Below are positions 32,601-42,054 of a stretch of DNA of 49,954 nt, one piece after another. Source of the stretch: an uncultured Eubacterium sp. (GTDB lineage Bacteria > Bacillota > Clostridia > Lachnospirales > Lachnospiraceae); contig CAJUAU010000006.1 in the NCBI GenBank assembly GCA_910584645.1, positions 118,373 to 168,326 of the forward strand, read 5' to 3'. The notes below the pieces were generated by a model. The model made no database searches and was not told where the DNA came from. It saw only the letters and a list, made by a program, of their open reading frames with translations. A program made the position numbers and the translations under genes. Within the stretch, counting starts at the first letter, position 1. Each line of letters opens with the position of its first letter.

Positions 32601-32629
32601 AGTATATCACCTAAAAAAAAATATTTCAA
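32601..32629 (-). promoter_or_regulatory. Sigma-A type promoter of L,D-transpeptidase gene
   Basis: On the - strand TTGAAA (32624-32629), a T-rich 17-bp spacer and TATACT (32601-32606), about 30 bp before the start codon. Confidence 0.7.
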
Positions 32630-32786
32630 GTCCTTGAACGATATATTTTATTACAATATAATGCAAAAATATTCTATAAATATGGCAAAATAATTTTTTT
32701 CTTTCCCTGTCTTTTTTAAAACAGATTAACTAGAAAATAATAGCAAAAATTTAATATTTCCTGCAATTTACTTTATATAGTTTATA

Positions 32787-33236
32787 TTATAGTTGTAAAA
32801 TACTCTCTATTAACCTATCAAATGATTTACAAAACCTCACATCATCTTCCTCAGTACGTTTTTTGGGTCCTTTCAAATGATTTTTTCCAGAAATCCTTCT
32901 TGCTTTTTTCCCTAAATGCCGTTCCATAAGCAATTGGTCTATATTTTTATCTGTGTACCATTTTCCAGACTGATGTATCGCATATGCCCCCTTTCCAAGA
33001 GCCATTGCCGCCACACCATAATCCTGGGTTACAACAATGTCATTCTTTTTGCAAAGATTGATCAATGCGAAATCAACGGCATCTGCCCCGGCTCCAATGA
33101 TCTTCACCTCACTGTAATCGGAATTCAGTACATGATTCGTGTCACATAAAAGCATAACCTCAATTTCATATTTCTCAGCCACCTGCTCCACAATGGATAC
33201 TACCGGGCAGGAGTCCGCATCTACATAGATTTTCAT
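32787..33236 (-). CDS. DUF188 / YaiI-YqxD family protein
   Basis: A 149-aa UPF0178 protein. Hallmarks MKIYVDADSCPV at the start, DFALINLCKKNDIVVTQDYGVA, and a C-terminal KARRISGKNHLKGPKKRTEEDDVRF. The acidic clusters suggest a PIN-like nuclease fold, but function is unproven. Full family length. The start ATG 33236 has no strong ribosome site. It is transcribed alone, downstream of tRNA-Ser and its terminator. Confidence 0.88.
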   Translation of the reverse strand: MKIYVDADSCPVVSIVEQVAEKYEIEVMLLCDTNHVLNSDYSEVKIIGAGADAVDFALINLCKKNDIVVTQDYGVAAMALGKGAYAIHQSGKWYTDKNIDQLLMERHLGKKARRISGKNHLKGPKKRTEEDDVRFCKSFDRLIESILQL

Positions 33237-33297
33237 ATATTCAAAAATCGGTATTTTCCGATAACTCCTTTTTAATTATTCTTCTTCCTTTCTAAAG

Positions 33298-33330
33298 AAA
33301 AAACTGACATCTGTAATAAACAAATGTCAG
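33298..33330 (-). terminator. Terminator of tRNA-Ser
   Basis: A 7-bp stem CTGACAT/ATGTCAG (33304-33310, 33324-33330) followed on the - strand by TTTTTT (33298-33303), 34 bp after the tRNA 3' end. Confidence 0.7.
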
Positions 33331-33363
33331 CAGTTATTGGGGAACCATGTCGCCCTTTGTTAG

Positions 33364-33449
33364 CGGAGACGGTGGGATTCGAACCCACGTGCCCGTGAAG
33401 GCAAAACGATTTCGAGTCGTTCTCGTTATGACCACTTCGATACGTCTCC
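33364..33449 (-). tRNA. tRNA-Ser (anticodon CGA)
   Basis: 86 nt on the - strand. Acceptor stem GGAGACG/CGTCTCC, D arm with AGTGGTCATAACGA, anticodon stem AACGA/TCGTT around loop CTCGAAA (anticodon CGA, reads UCG), a long variable arm as in class II tRNAs, and T arm GTGGGTTCGAATCCCAC. CCA is not encoded. Confidence 0.95.
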
Positions 33450-33514
33450 AGTTCAGCCCGACACCGTCGAACTTTGATGATGCCTAACAGCACCTATATA
33501 TTTTTACCATTTTT

Positions 33515-34492
33515 TCACGCTTTTGTCAATGCTTTTACAAGAAAGAATTCTGCCACCAGCCGCTCCCCCAGCCTGCCGGTTTTAAACCGTTCTTCATAAT
33601 CCGCCCGTTCCTCCAGCAGCTGGTGCAGTGTTTTTTTAGAAAAATGTTTTGCCTGGCTCTTATATTTTTTCACAGTAAAATAGGGAATCCCCGCCTTTTT
33701 TGCAATATCCCTGTCAGGCAGGCTCCCTCCGATCTCTTTCATCTGGATCAGTATGTTAATATGTCTTCCCAGCAGATGCAGAATGACAAGAGGCGGCTCC
33801 TTCAGTTCCAGCAGGTCACCGTACAGCCGGAATACCTTTTCCTGCTCCCCGGCGATCACTGAATCGATCATATCAAAAATCTTTCCCACCACCTGGCCAG
33901 AACAGATCGCATCCACGTCCGCAGCCACTATTTCCTCCCGGTCTCCTACATATCCGATCAGCTTGTCCAGTTCGTTCACGATGCCATCCATCTGAAAACC
34001 GATTTTTGAGATCAAATACTCCGCCGTTCTTTTGGAGATACTCTTTCCATTGCTTTTAAGATAGCGCGCCATCCAGGGCAGCAGCTCTCTTTCCTGCTGG
34101 AGAGCACACTCTGTCACACAGCCGTTCTTCTGTATCCATTTATAGAGACGGTTTCTTTTATCCACCTTTTTCTCCACAAACACTACATATGTAGTATCTG
34201 GAAATCCCTCCAGCAGATCTGCCATGTCACTGGAAGATTTAAACAATTCCGTATTTTCCATAAGTATCAGACGCTTTTCGGCAAAAAAGGGCAGCGTGGT
34301 GCCAAGAGAACTAACTTCCTCCAGGGGGATTCCATTTCCCTCGAAAGATGAGACATTCATGTCATCCCCCTCCTGGGACAGCATCCTTTTCAGTTTATTT
34401 TTATAATACCGGACCATGTAGGGCTCTTCTCCATAGATCAAATGAAACCGGGACAAATCACCGGATTTGATCTGTTCTGCGATCGTCTTCAA
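33515..34492 (-). CDS. holA: DNA polymerase III delta subunit
   Basis: A 325-aa clamp-loader subunit that opens the beta clamp. N-terminal AAA+-like domain starts FHLIYGEEPYMVRYYKNKL, then SLGTTLPFFAEKRLILMENTELF, CVTECALQ and the helical C-terminal domain with GQVVGKIFDMIDSVIAGE and ILHLLGRHINILIQMKEIG, typical of HolA. I start at TTG 34492 because AGGAGG lies 8 nt before it; the ORF is open for 47 more codons upstream but they are Lys/Arg-rich and non-homologous-looking and overlap the upstream lipoprotein gene. Confidence 0.9.
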   Translation of the reverse strand: MKTIAEQIKSGDLSRFHLIYGEEPYMVRYYKNKLKRMLSQEGDDMNVSSFEGNGIPLEEVSSLGTTLPFFAEKRLILMENTELFKSSSDMADLLEGFPDTTYVVFVEKKVDKRNRLYKWIQKNGCVTECALQQERELLPWMARYLKSNGKSISKRTAEYLISKIGFQMDGIVNELDKLIGYVGDREEIVAADVDAICSGQVVGKIFDMIDSVIAGEQEKVFRLYGDLLELKEPPLVILHLLGRHINILIQMKEIGGSLPDRDIAKKAGIPYFTVKKYKSQAKHFSKKTLHQLLEERADYEERFKTGRLGERLVAEFFLVKALTKA

Positions 34493-34529
34493 AGCTTCTG
34501 CCTCCTGTCTGCAAATTACAAGTACTGTT

Positions 34530-35714
34530 TCAAGTACTGCTTTTATAAATATCTTCACAAAAAGCCTTCTTTTCTTTTGCTGGCATTTCTGTGCTATAGG
34601 GAAAATAAGGATTTCCCTTCTTCTCTTCCTCATCCGGCTGTTCTAACGGTATACATTTACTGGCATAGTCTTCCGATTCATTTGTACTATAAAAGAAATA
34701 TCCTTCACACACATAACCGCCTTCCCGGTAATCTTCAGGCAGCTTCATCTCAAATTTCTTCCCGTCATCATAACAGCACAACCAGGATTGCTCCTCCTGC
34801 TCGTAAACATAATACAAAGATTTTTCATCATAACTAATGATACGGTCCTGACACCATATCTGATCCTTCTCCAGGGAAAACAGCTGCATATCCTCTTCAC
34901 TTTCCTCTAATATGCAGATCTGCCACTGCTCCCCTGCCATTACGTAACATAGTTGATCCCTGTATGTAAAGAGTTCAATATATAACTTTTTCTCTTCATC
35001 TTCTGATTTCCGCACAATTTCATCTTTTCCCGAATCCAGATCCCGACATCTGATCTCTTCCTCATACCTTCTTCTTATATAATACAATTTGTTATTATAA
35101 AAAACCCCATGGCTCACATTATCTCCCACAAGTTTCTTTCTCTTATTTGTCTCTGGATCCAATCTGCTTATACCAAGGCCGCATTCATACAGATAAATAT
35201 TATCTTTATATATCTGTATTCCAAATATATCATCCACCCCCGTATAATCTTTCACGGCATAAATTTGTTTTGTCTCTTCTGCCGTCAGATCATACCGATA
35301 TAGTTCCCGCAAATTCATCACATAGTACAGCACTTCTTTATACACACAAAGAAAATTAATATCCCCCTCCTTCTGGGCTTTTACAATACAGATCTTTTCA
35401 TTTGTATCTTTATCAATCCTGATTATTGACTCTTCTTTTATCAAAACAAATATATACTGTTCATTTTCATCTATTTTCTTTTCCCAGCCAGAGGCATTGC
35501 AACGTCCTATTTCTCCTGACAGCTCCTCTATCCCGTTTTTCTTTGGGGGCTTGGGCTTCTCTGTAACAGTTTTATTTTCCCCGTTTTCAGAAATATCCGA
35601 TTTTGCCGGTTCATTCCCATATTCTCCTCCGCAACCCCACGCAGACAGTATGCAGAGGGTAATAACAATGATATAAACGGGCGCCTTCGCTGCTCTATTT
35701 TTAAATGCTTCCAC
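34530..35714 (-). CDS. Putative lipoprotein with DUF5050-like beta-propeller
   Basis: A 394-aa protein. N-terminal hydrophobic segment ending LSAWGCGG, a near-lipobox with Cys28, then a Glu/Lys-rich linker. From about 85 there are repeated blades of the form IRIDKDTNEKICIV, LYRYDLTAEETKQIY, ISRLDPETNKRKKLV and IRCRDLDSGKDEIV, as in DUF5050/prolow-density receptor-like domains of Clostridia. Probably membrane-anchored outside the cell. It starts at GTG 35714 with AAGGAG about 11 nt upstream. It precedes holA by 37 bp. Confidence 0.7.
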   Translation of the reverse strand: MEAFKNRAAKAPVYIIVITLCILSAWGCGGEYGNEPAKSDISENGENKTVTEKPKPPKKNGIEELSGEIGRCNASGWEKKIDENEQYIFVLIKEESIIRIDKDTNEKICIVKAQKEGDINFLCVYKEVLYYVMNLRELYRYDLTAEETKQIYAVKDYTGVDDIFGIQIYKDNIYLYECGLGISRLDPETNKRKKLVGDNVSHGVFYNNKLYYIRRRYEEEIRCRDLDSGKDEIVRKSEDEEKKLYIELFTYRDQLCYVMAGEQWQICILEESEEDMQLFSLEKDQIWCQDRIISYDEKSLYYVYEQEEQSWLCCYDDGKKFEMKLPEDYREGGYVCEGYFFYSTNESEDYASKCIPLEQPDEEEKKGNPYFPYSTEMPAKEKKAFCEDIYKSST

Positions 35715-35764
35715 TTAACGTCTTTCTCCTTTTCTTTTTCTTTAAACTTGCTATGCAACTGCCA

Positions 35765-35926
35765 TCATCTTGCTCTGTAAATCTGCGGAGCAACCCTTTT
35801 CTCCATCGTCTCTGCCTGATCTCTCATGATAGTGAGGCAGAATCCCCTTCCAAAATCCTTATACGGTCTGCACATCGCAAGATCAATACCTGCTATATTT
35901 GTATTACCTCCATGGTATAAAAGCAT
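35765..35926 (-). pseudogene. Truncated DUF3990 gene
   Basis: A 53-codon frame with a normal start (ATG 35926, GGAGG 9 nt upstream) reading MLLYHGGNTNIAG then CRPYKDFGRGFCLTIMRDQA, the start of the DUF3990 family (usually about 150 aa or more). It ends early with unrelated residues and a TGA. Too short for the usual six-frame cutoffs. A promoter-like sequence lies upstream at 35981-36009. Confidence 0.65.
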
Positions 35927-35980
35927 TAGTACCTACCTCCAGACGGTCCCCAATCATCATAAAATTGCCTCGTCCATTAT

Positions 35981-36009
35981 AGTATACTCTGTTTTGGACC
36001 TCCTGTCAC
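35981..36009 (-). promoter_or_regulatory. Putative promoter of DUF3990 remnant / lipoprotein
   Basis: On the - strand GTGACA (36004-36009), 17 bp, TATACT (35981-35986), with an overlapping TATAAT at 35977-35982. It could drive the DUF3990 remnant and the lipoprotein gene. Confidence 0.5.
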
Positions 36010-36063
36010 CACCAATTTATTTCACACTTCCAAACATTCCGCCACAGGCAGCACAAACAATTC

Positions 36064-36092
36064 GTGAAGAACGCTGCTTTTGCGTTCTTCAC
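36064..36092 (-). terminator. Hairpin overlapping comEC stop
   Basis: A perfect 11-bp stem GTGAAGAACGC/GCGTTCTTCAC with a 7-nt loop overlaps the comEC stop codon (36089-36091). There is no good T-run, so termination is uncertain. Confidence 0.45.
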
Positions 36093-38284
36093 TTTTCCCG
36101 GAATCCATAGATCCTCTTTCCAAAGCGCCATTCCGCAAACACTGCCCCGCATTCCATAGTATTCCGGATCCGCACGCCGGCAGTTTTAAGTTTCTTTACC
36201 GTCTCCGGGGAGGGATGTCCATACCGGTTCTTCTTTCCCGCAGAGATTACCGCATACCGGGGGGATACCATCGCAAGAAATTCCTGGGAAGTTGAAGTTT
36301 TTGAGCCATGGTGCCCCACTTTCAGCAGATCATAGCCGCCCCGCAGATCACCGGCCGCTCTTTCGCCCTGCTGTTCCAGATCTCCTGTTGCCAGAATCCT
36401 CAGATTCCTGTATGTAATGTCCAGGGTCAGGGAATAATCGTTCTCACTCTCCCACTCATAATCCAGGGATGGATGGACACAGCGGATATGCAGTGCCTGC
36501 CAGGACAGAAAATCTCCCTTTTTCATTCTGTTTACTTCTATATTATATAACCTGAAACTACGGTATAGCGTTTTGTATCCTGGATCTGTCTTTTTTATTC
36601 CAGGCATAATTATTTTATCAATTCTTATATTCCATTTCTGCTGGTTTGCCGCCAGTTCCAGAATCCCATTCGTGTGGTCAGCGTCGCTGTGAGTGATAAA
36701 TACAGCATCAATCCGGCTCCTTCCATAATACTTGAGGCATTTTGAAATTACATATTTCCCCACCTCCTTTTGAGAGGTACTGCCGCCGTCGATCAGATAA
36801 GTTTTATTCCCGCACAGGATCACAGAGCAGTCCCCCTGCCCCACATCCAGCTGAATATAGAGGAAGGAAGGACTGGGCGGAAAAAACAGAAAGATTCCAG
36901 CCAGCAGCATGCCAGCGATAAAGGTGGTCCATTTTTTCTCCCATTTTACATACAGAAAAATACCGCCCACTAGAACCGCATAATATAACAGGATACATTC
37001 CGGTGCCGGACGTCCAGTCACCACATTGTGGCCCGGAAGCTCCTCCACTGCCAGACAGACCATTTCGTAAAATTGAAGAATATAATGTACTGTGGAAAGA
37101 AGAAAGCCCCCTGCAGCTTCCCAGAAAAAAGAAATAATACAGCCAAATATACCTGCCCCCACCAGCAGGGAAAGCAGGGGAAGAACCACAAGATTCGCCA
37201 GAATGGCATAGGGGGATATTTCATAAAAAAACCAGAGCATCACTGGCACGGTAACCAGAAATACAGATGTAGAAGACATCACAGCCTGCAGCATCTTTCC
37301 CCGCAACCCATTTTTCTTAAAATATGGACTAAGTTTCTCCATCACTGGAGAAAACAGGACAATTCCGGCTATGGCCGTATAGGAGAGAATAAATCCACAC
37401 TGGAACAACTGCAAGGGCTGCTGAAACAGCGTGATAATCCCGCTGAGGGCCATCGCTGAAAGTGCGTCATAACACCTTCCAGTATACCTGGCAAAAAGTC
37501 CGCAGGCCATCATGAGCACAGCCCGTTCTGTCGCCACCGGAAAACCCGTAAACTTCCCATATAAATACAGAAATACCACCGTGGCCACAACCGCCTTTCT
37601 CATGGGAAGGCAGTAACTGCGCAGAAAAAAGAACAGACCGGCACCCAGCAGGGACACATGAAGTCCCGATATCGCCAGCAGATGGCCAATGCCCGTCTTC
37701 TGAAACTGCTCTTTCCTGTCCGCCGGAAGATAGGTTTTTTCACCCAGGATCATGGCACCAAGCACACCAGCATCCCGTTCTTCCATCACCGCCAGAAGTT
37801 GTTTCATCGCCCGCTGGCGCAGCAGAAATAAGCCATGCTGGACAAAATCAATGCGATCATCGATAATATCCATGGAATCGGCAAAAATTTTTGCGCTTAT
37901 GCCCTGGCTTTTATAATATAAGTTTTCATCAAAACCTCCGGGATTTGATACAGTTTGAAAGGTAGAATATGCTCCCCGAATATGAATTGTATTTCCGATC
38001 CTGGAATTTGAAAATAGATGTTTATCAGAAAAATCATAGACGATACACTGGTCAGTGAGAATTTCCCTGCCTGTATCCTTATTTTTTGCTTTTACGTCCG
38101 ATAGCACCAGCATTTTTCCTGATGTCCCGATGCGTATCCCACCCACGCGCCCCACGCATTCTACCGGAATATCTTCCTGCGGGGGACTCTCATCTCCGCC
38201 AAATATATGATACCATATACCGATAAATATTATCTGTAGTAAAAAAACAGCAAACAATGGTCTGCGCAATATGATCTTACTCAC
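36089..38284 (-). CDS. comEC: DNA uptake channel ComEC/Rec2
   Basis: A 731-aa polytopic membrane protein. N-terminal DUF4131/OB-like region (VGGIRIGTSGKMLVLSDV), central competence domain with LLAISGLHVSLLGAG and TERAVLMMACGLFARYTGR, and a C-terminal metallo-beta-lactamase-like nuclease domain with LDVGQGDCSVI, LIDGGS, ITHSDADHTNG and LKVGHHGSKTS. It carries single-stranded DNA across the membrane. Full length and apparently intact. It starts at GTG 38284, overlapping the stop of the GerMN gene by 4 bp with GGAGG in the end of that gene. Last gene of the comEA-RR-HK-GerMN-comEC cluster. Confidence 0.93.
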   Translation of the reverse strand: MSKIILRRPLFAVFLLQIIFIGIWYHIFGGDESPPQEDIPVECVGRVGGIRIGTSGKMLVLSDVKAKNKDTGREILTDQCIVYDFSDKHLFSNSRIGNTIHIRGAYSTFQTVSNPGGFDENLYYKSQGISAKIFADSMDIIDDRIDFVQHGLFLLRQRAMKQLLAVMEERDAGVLGAMILGEKTYLPADRKEQFQKTGIGHLLAISGLHVSLLGAGLFFFLRSYCLPMRKAVVATVVFLYLYGKFTGFPVATERAVLMMACGLFARYTGRCYDALSAMALSGIITLFQQPLQLFQCGFILSYTAIAGIVLFSPVMEKLSPYFKKNGLRGKMLQAVMSSTSVFLVTVPVMLWFFYEISPYAILANLVVLPLLSLLVGAGIFGCIISFFWEAAGGFLLSTVHYILQFYEMVCLAVEELPGHNVVTGRPAPECILLYYAVLVGGIFLYVKWEKKWTTFIAGMLLAGIFLFFPPSPSFLYIQLDVGQGDCSVILCGNKTYLIDGGSTSQKEVGKYVISKCLKYYGRSRIDAVFITHSDADHTNGILELAANQQKWNIRIDKIIMPGIKKTDPGYKTLYRSFRLYNIEVNRMKKGDFLSWQALHIRCVHPSLDYEWESENDYSLTLDITYRNLRILATGDLEQQGERAAGDLRGGYDLLKVGHHGSKTSTSQEFLAMVSPRYAVISAGKKNRYGHPSPETVKKLKTAGVRIRNTMECGAVFAEWRFGKRIYGFREK

Positions 38285-39186
38285 CCCTTACTGCCTCCGC
38301 TTACCAGATCCAGATTCCGCTCAAAAGGAATATTAAATTTTTTCGTATCCCCATAGGTATTCTTCTGCTCTCCATCAATGGTAAACTGTACTTTATTAAC
38401 ATCTGAAAGCTCACACAGCGTATTGACAATACTATAGATCACAATCTCACTTTTTATTTCCGTCTGGATATTTTGAAATTCCCGGCTAAAATCCACGTAG
38501 CACACGTTATCCCGGATGGTCAGGGAATTCAGCGTGGTTCCGTCGGGAATGGTCTGCTTTAGGTCTGAAGTATTCACATCTTCTAATTCTTCCGGTCCAT
38601 CCAATAGCTGCTGGATCAAAAGCCTTGCCAGCGGCACCGTCATATCATAGGTAAGTTTGGAGTTGACTTCTTTCATCCCCATACCAGAATTATCTGAGAA
38701 ATACAGTGTCACATATTTTTCCTGTGTGCCGCCGTCTCCTCCAATGGAGTCAAGAAAGGAAAGGGAACTCATAACTCCCACAGGCTCACCGTCGATGAGC
38801 AGAGAGATATCATCCACAAAAAACTCCACGTATTCTACTCCCTCCACCTGACATAACGTCTTTACAATGGCCGCCCGCTGAAGCACCTCTTCAATTCCAT
38901 GTAAATTCTTGTAAGCTGTTGAAAAATATAGAGACAGCTGTTTTTCCTTGATCTGAAAATCACGGATATCCACATTTTTATACTTATCCAGCAGCTCCTT
39001 CACAATACCCACTGTATCCTCATGATCTGCCCCAACCTCATAAAGTGTTTTTCTTAATCCGCTTCCGTCTTCATCTACCTGGTATAAAATAAATTTCCCC
39101 TCCTGTACATCTGGCTGGTTTTTGCCACAGCTGCACAAAAAGAAACTAATTAAAAACATCCCCAGGATATATCTCACAAATCTCAT
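38281..39186 (-). CDS. GerMN-domain lipoprotein
   Basis: A 301-aa protein. Lipoprotein signal MRFVRYILGMFLISFFLCSC with Cys20. Two GerMN-type domains follow, about 35-150 and 170-290; the second has LARLLIQQLLDGPEE, TLNSLTIRDNVCYVDFSREF and IVNTLCELSDVNKVQFTIDGE. Lies between a histidine kinase gene (slight overlap of the ORFs) and comEC. By analogy with LpqB of the actinobacterial MtrAB-LpqB system it may modulate the kinase from outside. I start at ATG 39186 (GAGGG 5 nt upstream). Confidence 0.85.
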   Translation of the reverse strand: MRFVRYILGMFLISFFLCSCGKNQPDVQEGKFILYQVDEDGSGLRKTLYEVGADHEDTVGIVKELLDKYKNVDIRDFQIKEKQLSLYFSTAYKNLHGIEEVLQRAAIVKTLCQVEGVEYVEFFVDDISLLIDGEPVGVMSSLSFLDSIGGDGGTQEKYVTLYFSDNSGMGMKEVNSKLTYDMTVPLARLLIQQLLDGPEELEDVNTSDLKQTIPDGTTLNSLTIRDNVCYVDFSREFQNIQTEIKSEIVIYSIVNTLCELSDVNKVQFTIDGEQKNTYGDTKKFNIPFERNLDLVSGGSKG

Positions 39187-39218
39187 GCTGTCCCTCATTT
39201 CTCCCTGTTCTTTCCGGA

Positions 39219-40619
39219 TCACGCCTGGTAGATCAGCGGAATACGGATGGCAAAGGTCGTTCCTTGTTTTTCCACACTGTGTACCTTGATGGAACCACGG
39301 TGCAGAAGAACCGCATTTCTCGTTATGGCAAGTCCAAGACCGTTTCCTCCCGTCTCCCTGGAACGCGCCTTATCCACCCGGTAAAAACGTTCAAAAATGT
39401 GATCCTGCAGTTCTTCTGGTATCCCCACACCAGAATCCGATACCCTCACATAAAAAAACTTATGATCGGCATTCAGTGTCACCTTGACCCAGCCATTATC
39501 AAAATTATATTTCACGGCATTTTCTATAATATTAGAAATTGCCATGCCCAGCTTCACACTGTCAATCTGCGCCGAAACGGGACGCACACTTTCAAATATG
39601 ATCTCAATATTGCGCTGGGCGGCAATAGGATTGATCCCCTTGAGGATCCCTTCCAGAAATTCATTGATATTAACTTCTTCAATATTGATCTGGGCAGCAG
39701 ATTTGTCCAGTTTGACGAGAGATAGCAGATCGTTTACGATCTTATTCATTCTCTCCAGTTCCTGGTTGATATCCACCATGAATTCCTTGTAAAGCTCCAC
39801 TGGAACCTCTTCCTGCATGGTCAGTGATTCTGCCAGAACCTTGATGGATGTGATCGGCGTCTTCAGTTCATGGGATACGTTTGATACAAACTCCTGTCTG
39901 GAATCCTCCATGCTCTGAACAGCGGTCAGCATAAAATTCACCGCCTCAGAGATATTTGCCACCTCTAAGTTGTCCTGAACCTCCATTTTCTCGCTAAAGT
40001 CCCCGGAACCGATGTGCCGGATGGAATCTACCACCTTTTTCATCGGCTTTACCAGTTTTCCGGACAGGATCCAGGATATGACAATGATAATAACAGCAAA
40101 CAGAAGAATGACGGAAAATGTTACAGTGCGGATATTATCATACAGTGAATTGATGGACTGAAAAGAAAAATTCATCACCACCACACCATTCACAGTCATT
40201 TCATCGCTTCCCATTATGGGGACAAAAATCTCTACGTTATCGTTGTACTGGTTGACTATCTTGACAGCATCCTTTCTGAAACATTTTACCACTTCCGGAA
40301 GCACAACGATCTCTCCCTCTTCCAATCCATAGGTATCCCGAAGCACCTTTAGTTTGGAATCCACGATCAGGATCCTTCCATCGTACATATCTGACACCTG
40401 GGAAAGCTCCGCATTCACCTCATTTTTTCGGTCACTTGTCATATAACCAGAGCTTACGATAAGATTGGAGATCACACTTCCCCTGACCTGGATCTCCGAT
40501 ACCCTCTGGCTGATATTTCTTGCGCGGTAGGTATTCAGAAATATAAGGGAAAATATAATAAGCGGCACGACACCGATAAGGATAAGCACACCCATACTCT
40601 GGATGTGCAGACTTTTCAC
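39219..40619 (-). CDS. Membrane sensor histidine kinase
   Basis: About 466 aa. Two transmembrane helices (around 10-28 and 168-187) flank an extracytoplasmic sensor domain of about 140 residues, then a HAMP linker (SGKLVKPMKKVVDSIRHI), DHp domain with H250 in NVSHELKTPITS, and HATPase with NAVKYNFDNG, DSGVGIPEE and GGNGLGLAI. WalK/PhoR-like. The start is uncertain: GTG 40619 is 14 nt after the regulator stop; the ORF is open to 40691. Paired with the regulator upstream and the GerMN lipoprotein downstream. Confidence 0.88.
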   Translation of the reverse strand: MKSLHIQSMGVLILIGVVPLIIFSLIFLNTYRARNISQRVSEIQVRGSVISNLIVSSGYMTSDRKNEVNAELSQVSDMYDGRILIVDSKLKVLRDTYGLEEGEIVVLPEVVKCFRKDAVKIVNQYNDNVEIFVPIMGSDEMTVNGVVVMNFSFQSINSLYDNIRTVTFSVILLFAVIIIVISWILSGKLVKPMKKVVDSIRHIGSGDFSEKMEVQDNLEVANISEAVNFMLTAVQSMEDSRQEFVSNVSHELKTPITSIKVLAESLTMQEEVPVELYKEFMVDINQELERMNKIVNDLLSLVKLDKSAAQINIEEVNINEFLEGILKGINPIAAQRNIEIIFESVRPVSAQIDSVKLGMAISNIIENAVKYNFDNGWVKVTLNADHKFFYVRVSDSGVGIPEELQDHIFERFYRVDKARSRETGGNGLGLAITRNAVLLHRGSIKVHSVEKQGTTFAIRIPLIYQA

Positions 40620-40635
40620 TACATTCAGTTTTTCT

Positions 40636-41328
40636 CTAAGCTTGGAAATAATAGCCAACACCCCATTTTGTATGTATATATTTCGGATCACTTGGCGTTG
40701 ATTCGATCTTTTCCCTCAGACGGCGCACGTGGACATCCACAGTACGGACATCCCCCAGATACTCATATCCCCACACGTCATTTAACAGCTTTTCCCGGCT
40801 GTAGACCTTGTTCGGATTGTGGATAAGAAGCTCCAGCAGATCAAATTCTTTGACCGTAAGATTGACCTCTTTATTCTCAATAAACACACGACGGCTGTCC
40901 ACATCGACTTTCATGTTTCCAAAGGTAAGAATGGAGGAATTCTCCACAGGCTTTTCCTCCTTTTTACTGCTTCTTCGCATAATTGCTTTAATCCTTGCCT
41001 TTACCTCCAGAATATTAAAAGGCTTGGTAATATAATCATCTGCACCATATTCCAGTCCCAGAATTTTATCCATATCATCTCCCTTTGCTGTCAGCATGAT
41101 GATCGGCACATCCGAGTATTCCCGAATCTGCTGGCACACTTCAAACCCAGTAAATTTAGGAAGCATAACATCCAGAAGTATTACATCGTACTTCTTTTCT
41201 GCCGCTGCATTCAACGCCTCTTCTCCGTCGTAGGCACAATCGACTTCCATCCCATCCTGCTCCAGACTAAACCGCAATCCCTTCACGATCAGCTTTTCAT
41301 CATCCACTACCAGAACTCTCTTCGCCAT
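40636..41328 (-). CDS. OmpR-family response regulator
   Basis: A 230-aa WalR/MtrA-like regulator. Receiver domain with DDE at 9-11, phospho-acceptor D53 in ILLDVMLPKF, and K102-103 region ITKPFN. Winged-helix domain with VKEFDLLELLIHNPNKVYSREKLLNDVWGYEYLGDVRTVDVHVRRLREKIE and GVGYYF, highly typical. ATG 41328 is chosen over an upstream start at 41352; AGGGA precedes it. It is followed by its kinase gene and lies downstream of comEA. Confidence 0.9.
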   Translation of the reverse strand: MAKRVLVVDDEKLIVKGLRFSLEQDGMEVDCAYDGEEALNAAAEKKYDVILLDVMLPKFTGFEVCQQIREYSDVPIIMLTAKGDDMDKILGLEYGADDYITKPFNILEVKARIKAIMRRSSKKEEKPVENSSILTFGNMKVDVDSRRVFIENKEVNLTVKEFDLLELLIHNPNKVYSREKLLNDVWGYEYLGDVRTVDVHVRRLREKIESTPSDPKYIHTKWGVGYYFQA

Positions 41329-41392
41329 TTCCCTGTTCTTCCTTTCAAACAATAACCTTTCCGCACTTCCCTTACAGTGCGTATTTCAATCC

Positions 41393-42001
41393 TTACGATA
41401 CCCTGATCTGACTTTTAATCTTATCAAATACACCATTTTTAATCCCTGTTATATTCATAATATCTTCAATTTTTTTAAATTTTCCATGCTCTTCCCGGTA
41501 AGCAATGATCGCCATCGCCTTGGATTCCCCAATTCCGGCAAGAGTCATAAGCTGTTCCTTTCCAGCAGTATTTATATCCACCAGACTGGATTTCTCCTGC
41601 TCCGGCTGTTCCTGCCCCGGCAAATCCCTTCCAGAAGTCTTCGTATCTCCCCTGGCCTTGATCACAATCTGGGTACCGTCCTCCACAAGTTCTGCCTGAT
41701 TGATCCCCGATGTGGCAGCATCTTTCTTAAATCCCCCTGCTTTTTCCACCACCTCGATCACCCTGGGTTTTTTCTCAAAAATGTAGACGCCCGGATTTTT
41801 CACTGCCCCGGTTATATGCACATATATCTTTCCCTCCGATAGATCCGTTTTTTCCTCTTCCCCAGAATCCATTTCATAGTCAAAGATACCGTTTTCTTCT
41901 CCGCCGCCTTGCTCCCTCTTCTGACCGGTAAAAATCCATAAGACACCAAAAAGAACAACCGCCGCAGCTGCTATCATATATTTGATCTGATTTTCTTTCA
42001 T
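41393..42001 (-). CDS. comEA: DNA-binding competence protein ComEA
   Basis: A 202-aa protein. One N-terminal helix (MIAAAAVVLFGVLWIF), a Glu-rich linker, an SLBB domain (IYVHITGAVKNPGVYIFEKKPR...IEVVEKAGGF, VIKA) and a C-terminal helix-hairpin-helix pair (VDINTAGKEQLMTLAGIGESKAMAIIAYREEHGKFKKIEDI). It captures double-stranded DNA at the cell surface. ATG 42001 has GGGAGAG upstream; a strong promoter lies at 42055-42083. First gene before the regulator and kinase that lead to comEC. Confidence 0.92.
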   Translation of the reverse strand: MKENQIKYMIAAAAVVLFGVLWIFTGQKREQGGGEENGIFDYEMDSGEEEKTDLSEGKIYVHITGAVKNPGVYIFEKKPRVIEVVEKAGGFKKDAATSGINQAELVEDGTQIVIKARGDTKTSGRDLPGQEQPEQEKSSLVDINTAGKEQLMTLAGIGESKAMAIIAYREEHGKFKKIEDIMNITGIKNGVFDKIKSQIRVS

Positions 42002-42054
42002 TGTCTTTCTCTCCCGACATAATTCGCGGGATAAAGACCAGAGTGCATACTCTA

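Noticed and set aside
33272..33493. 73-aa ORF covering the tRNA
   Set aside because: It overlaps a complete tRNA-Ser and its terminator.
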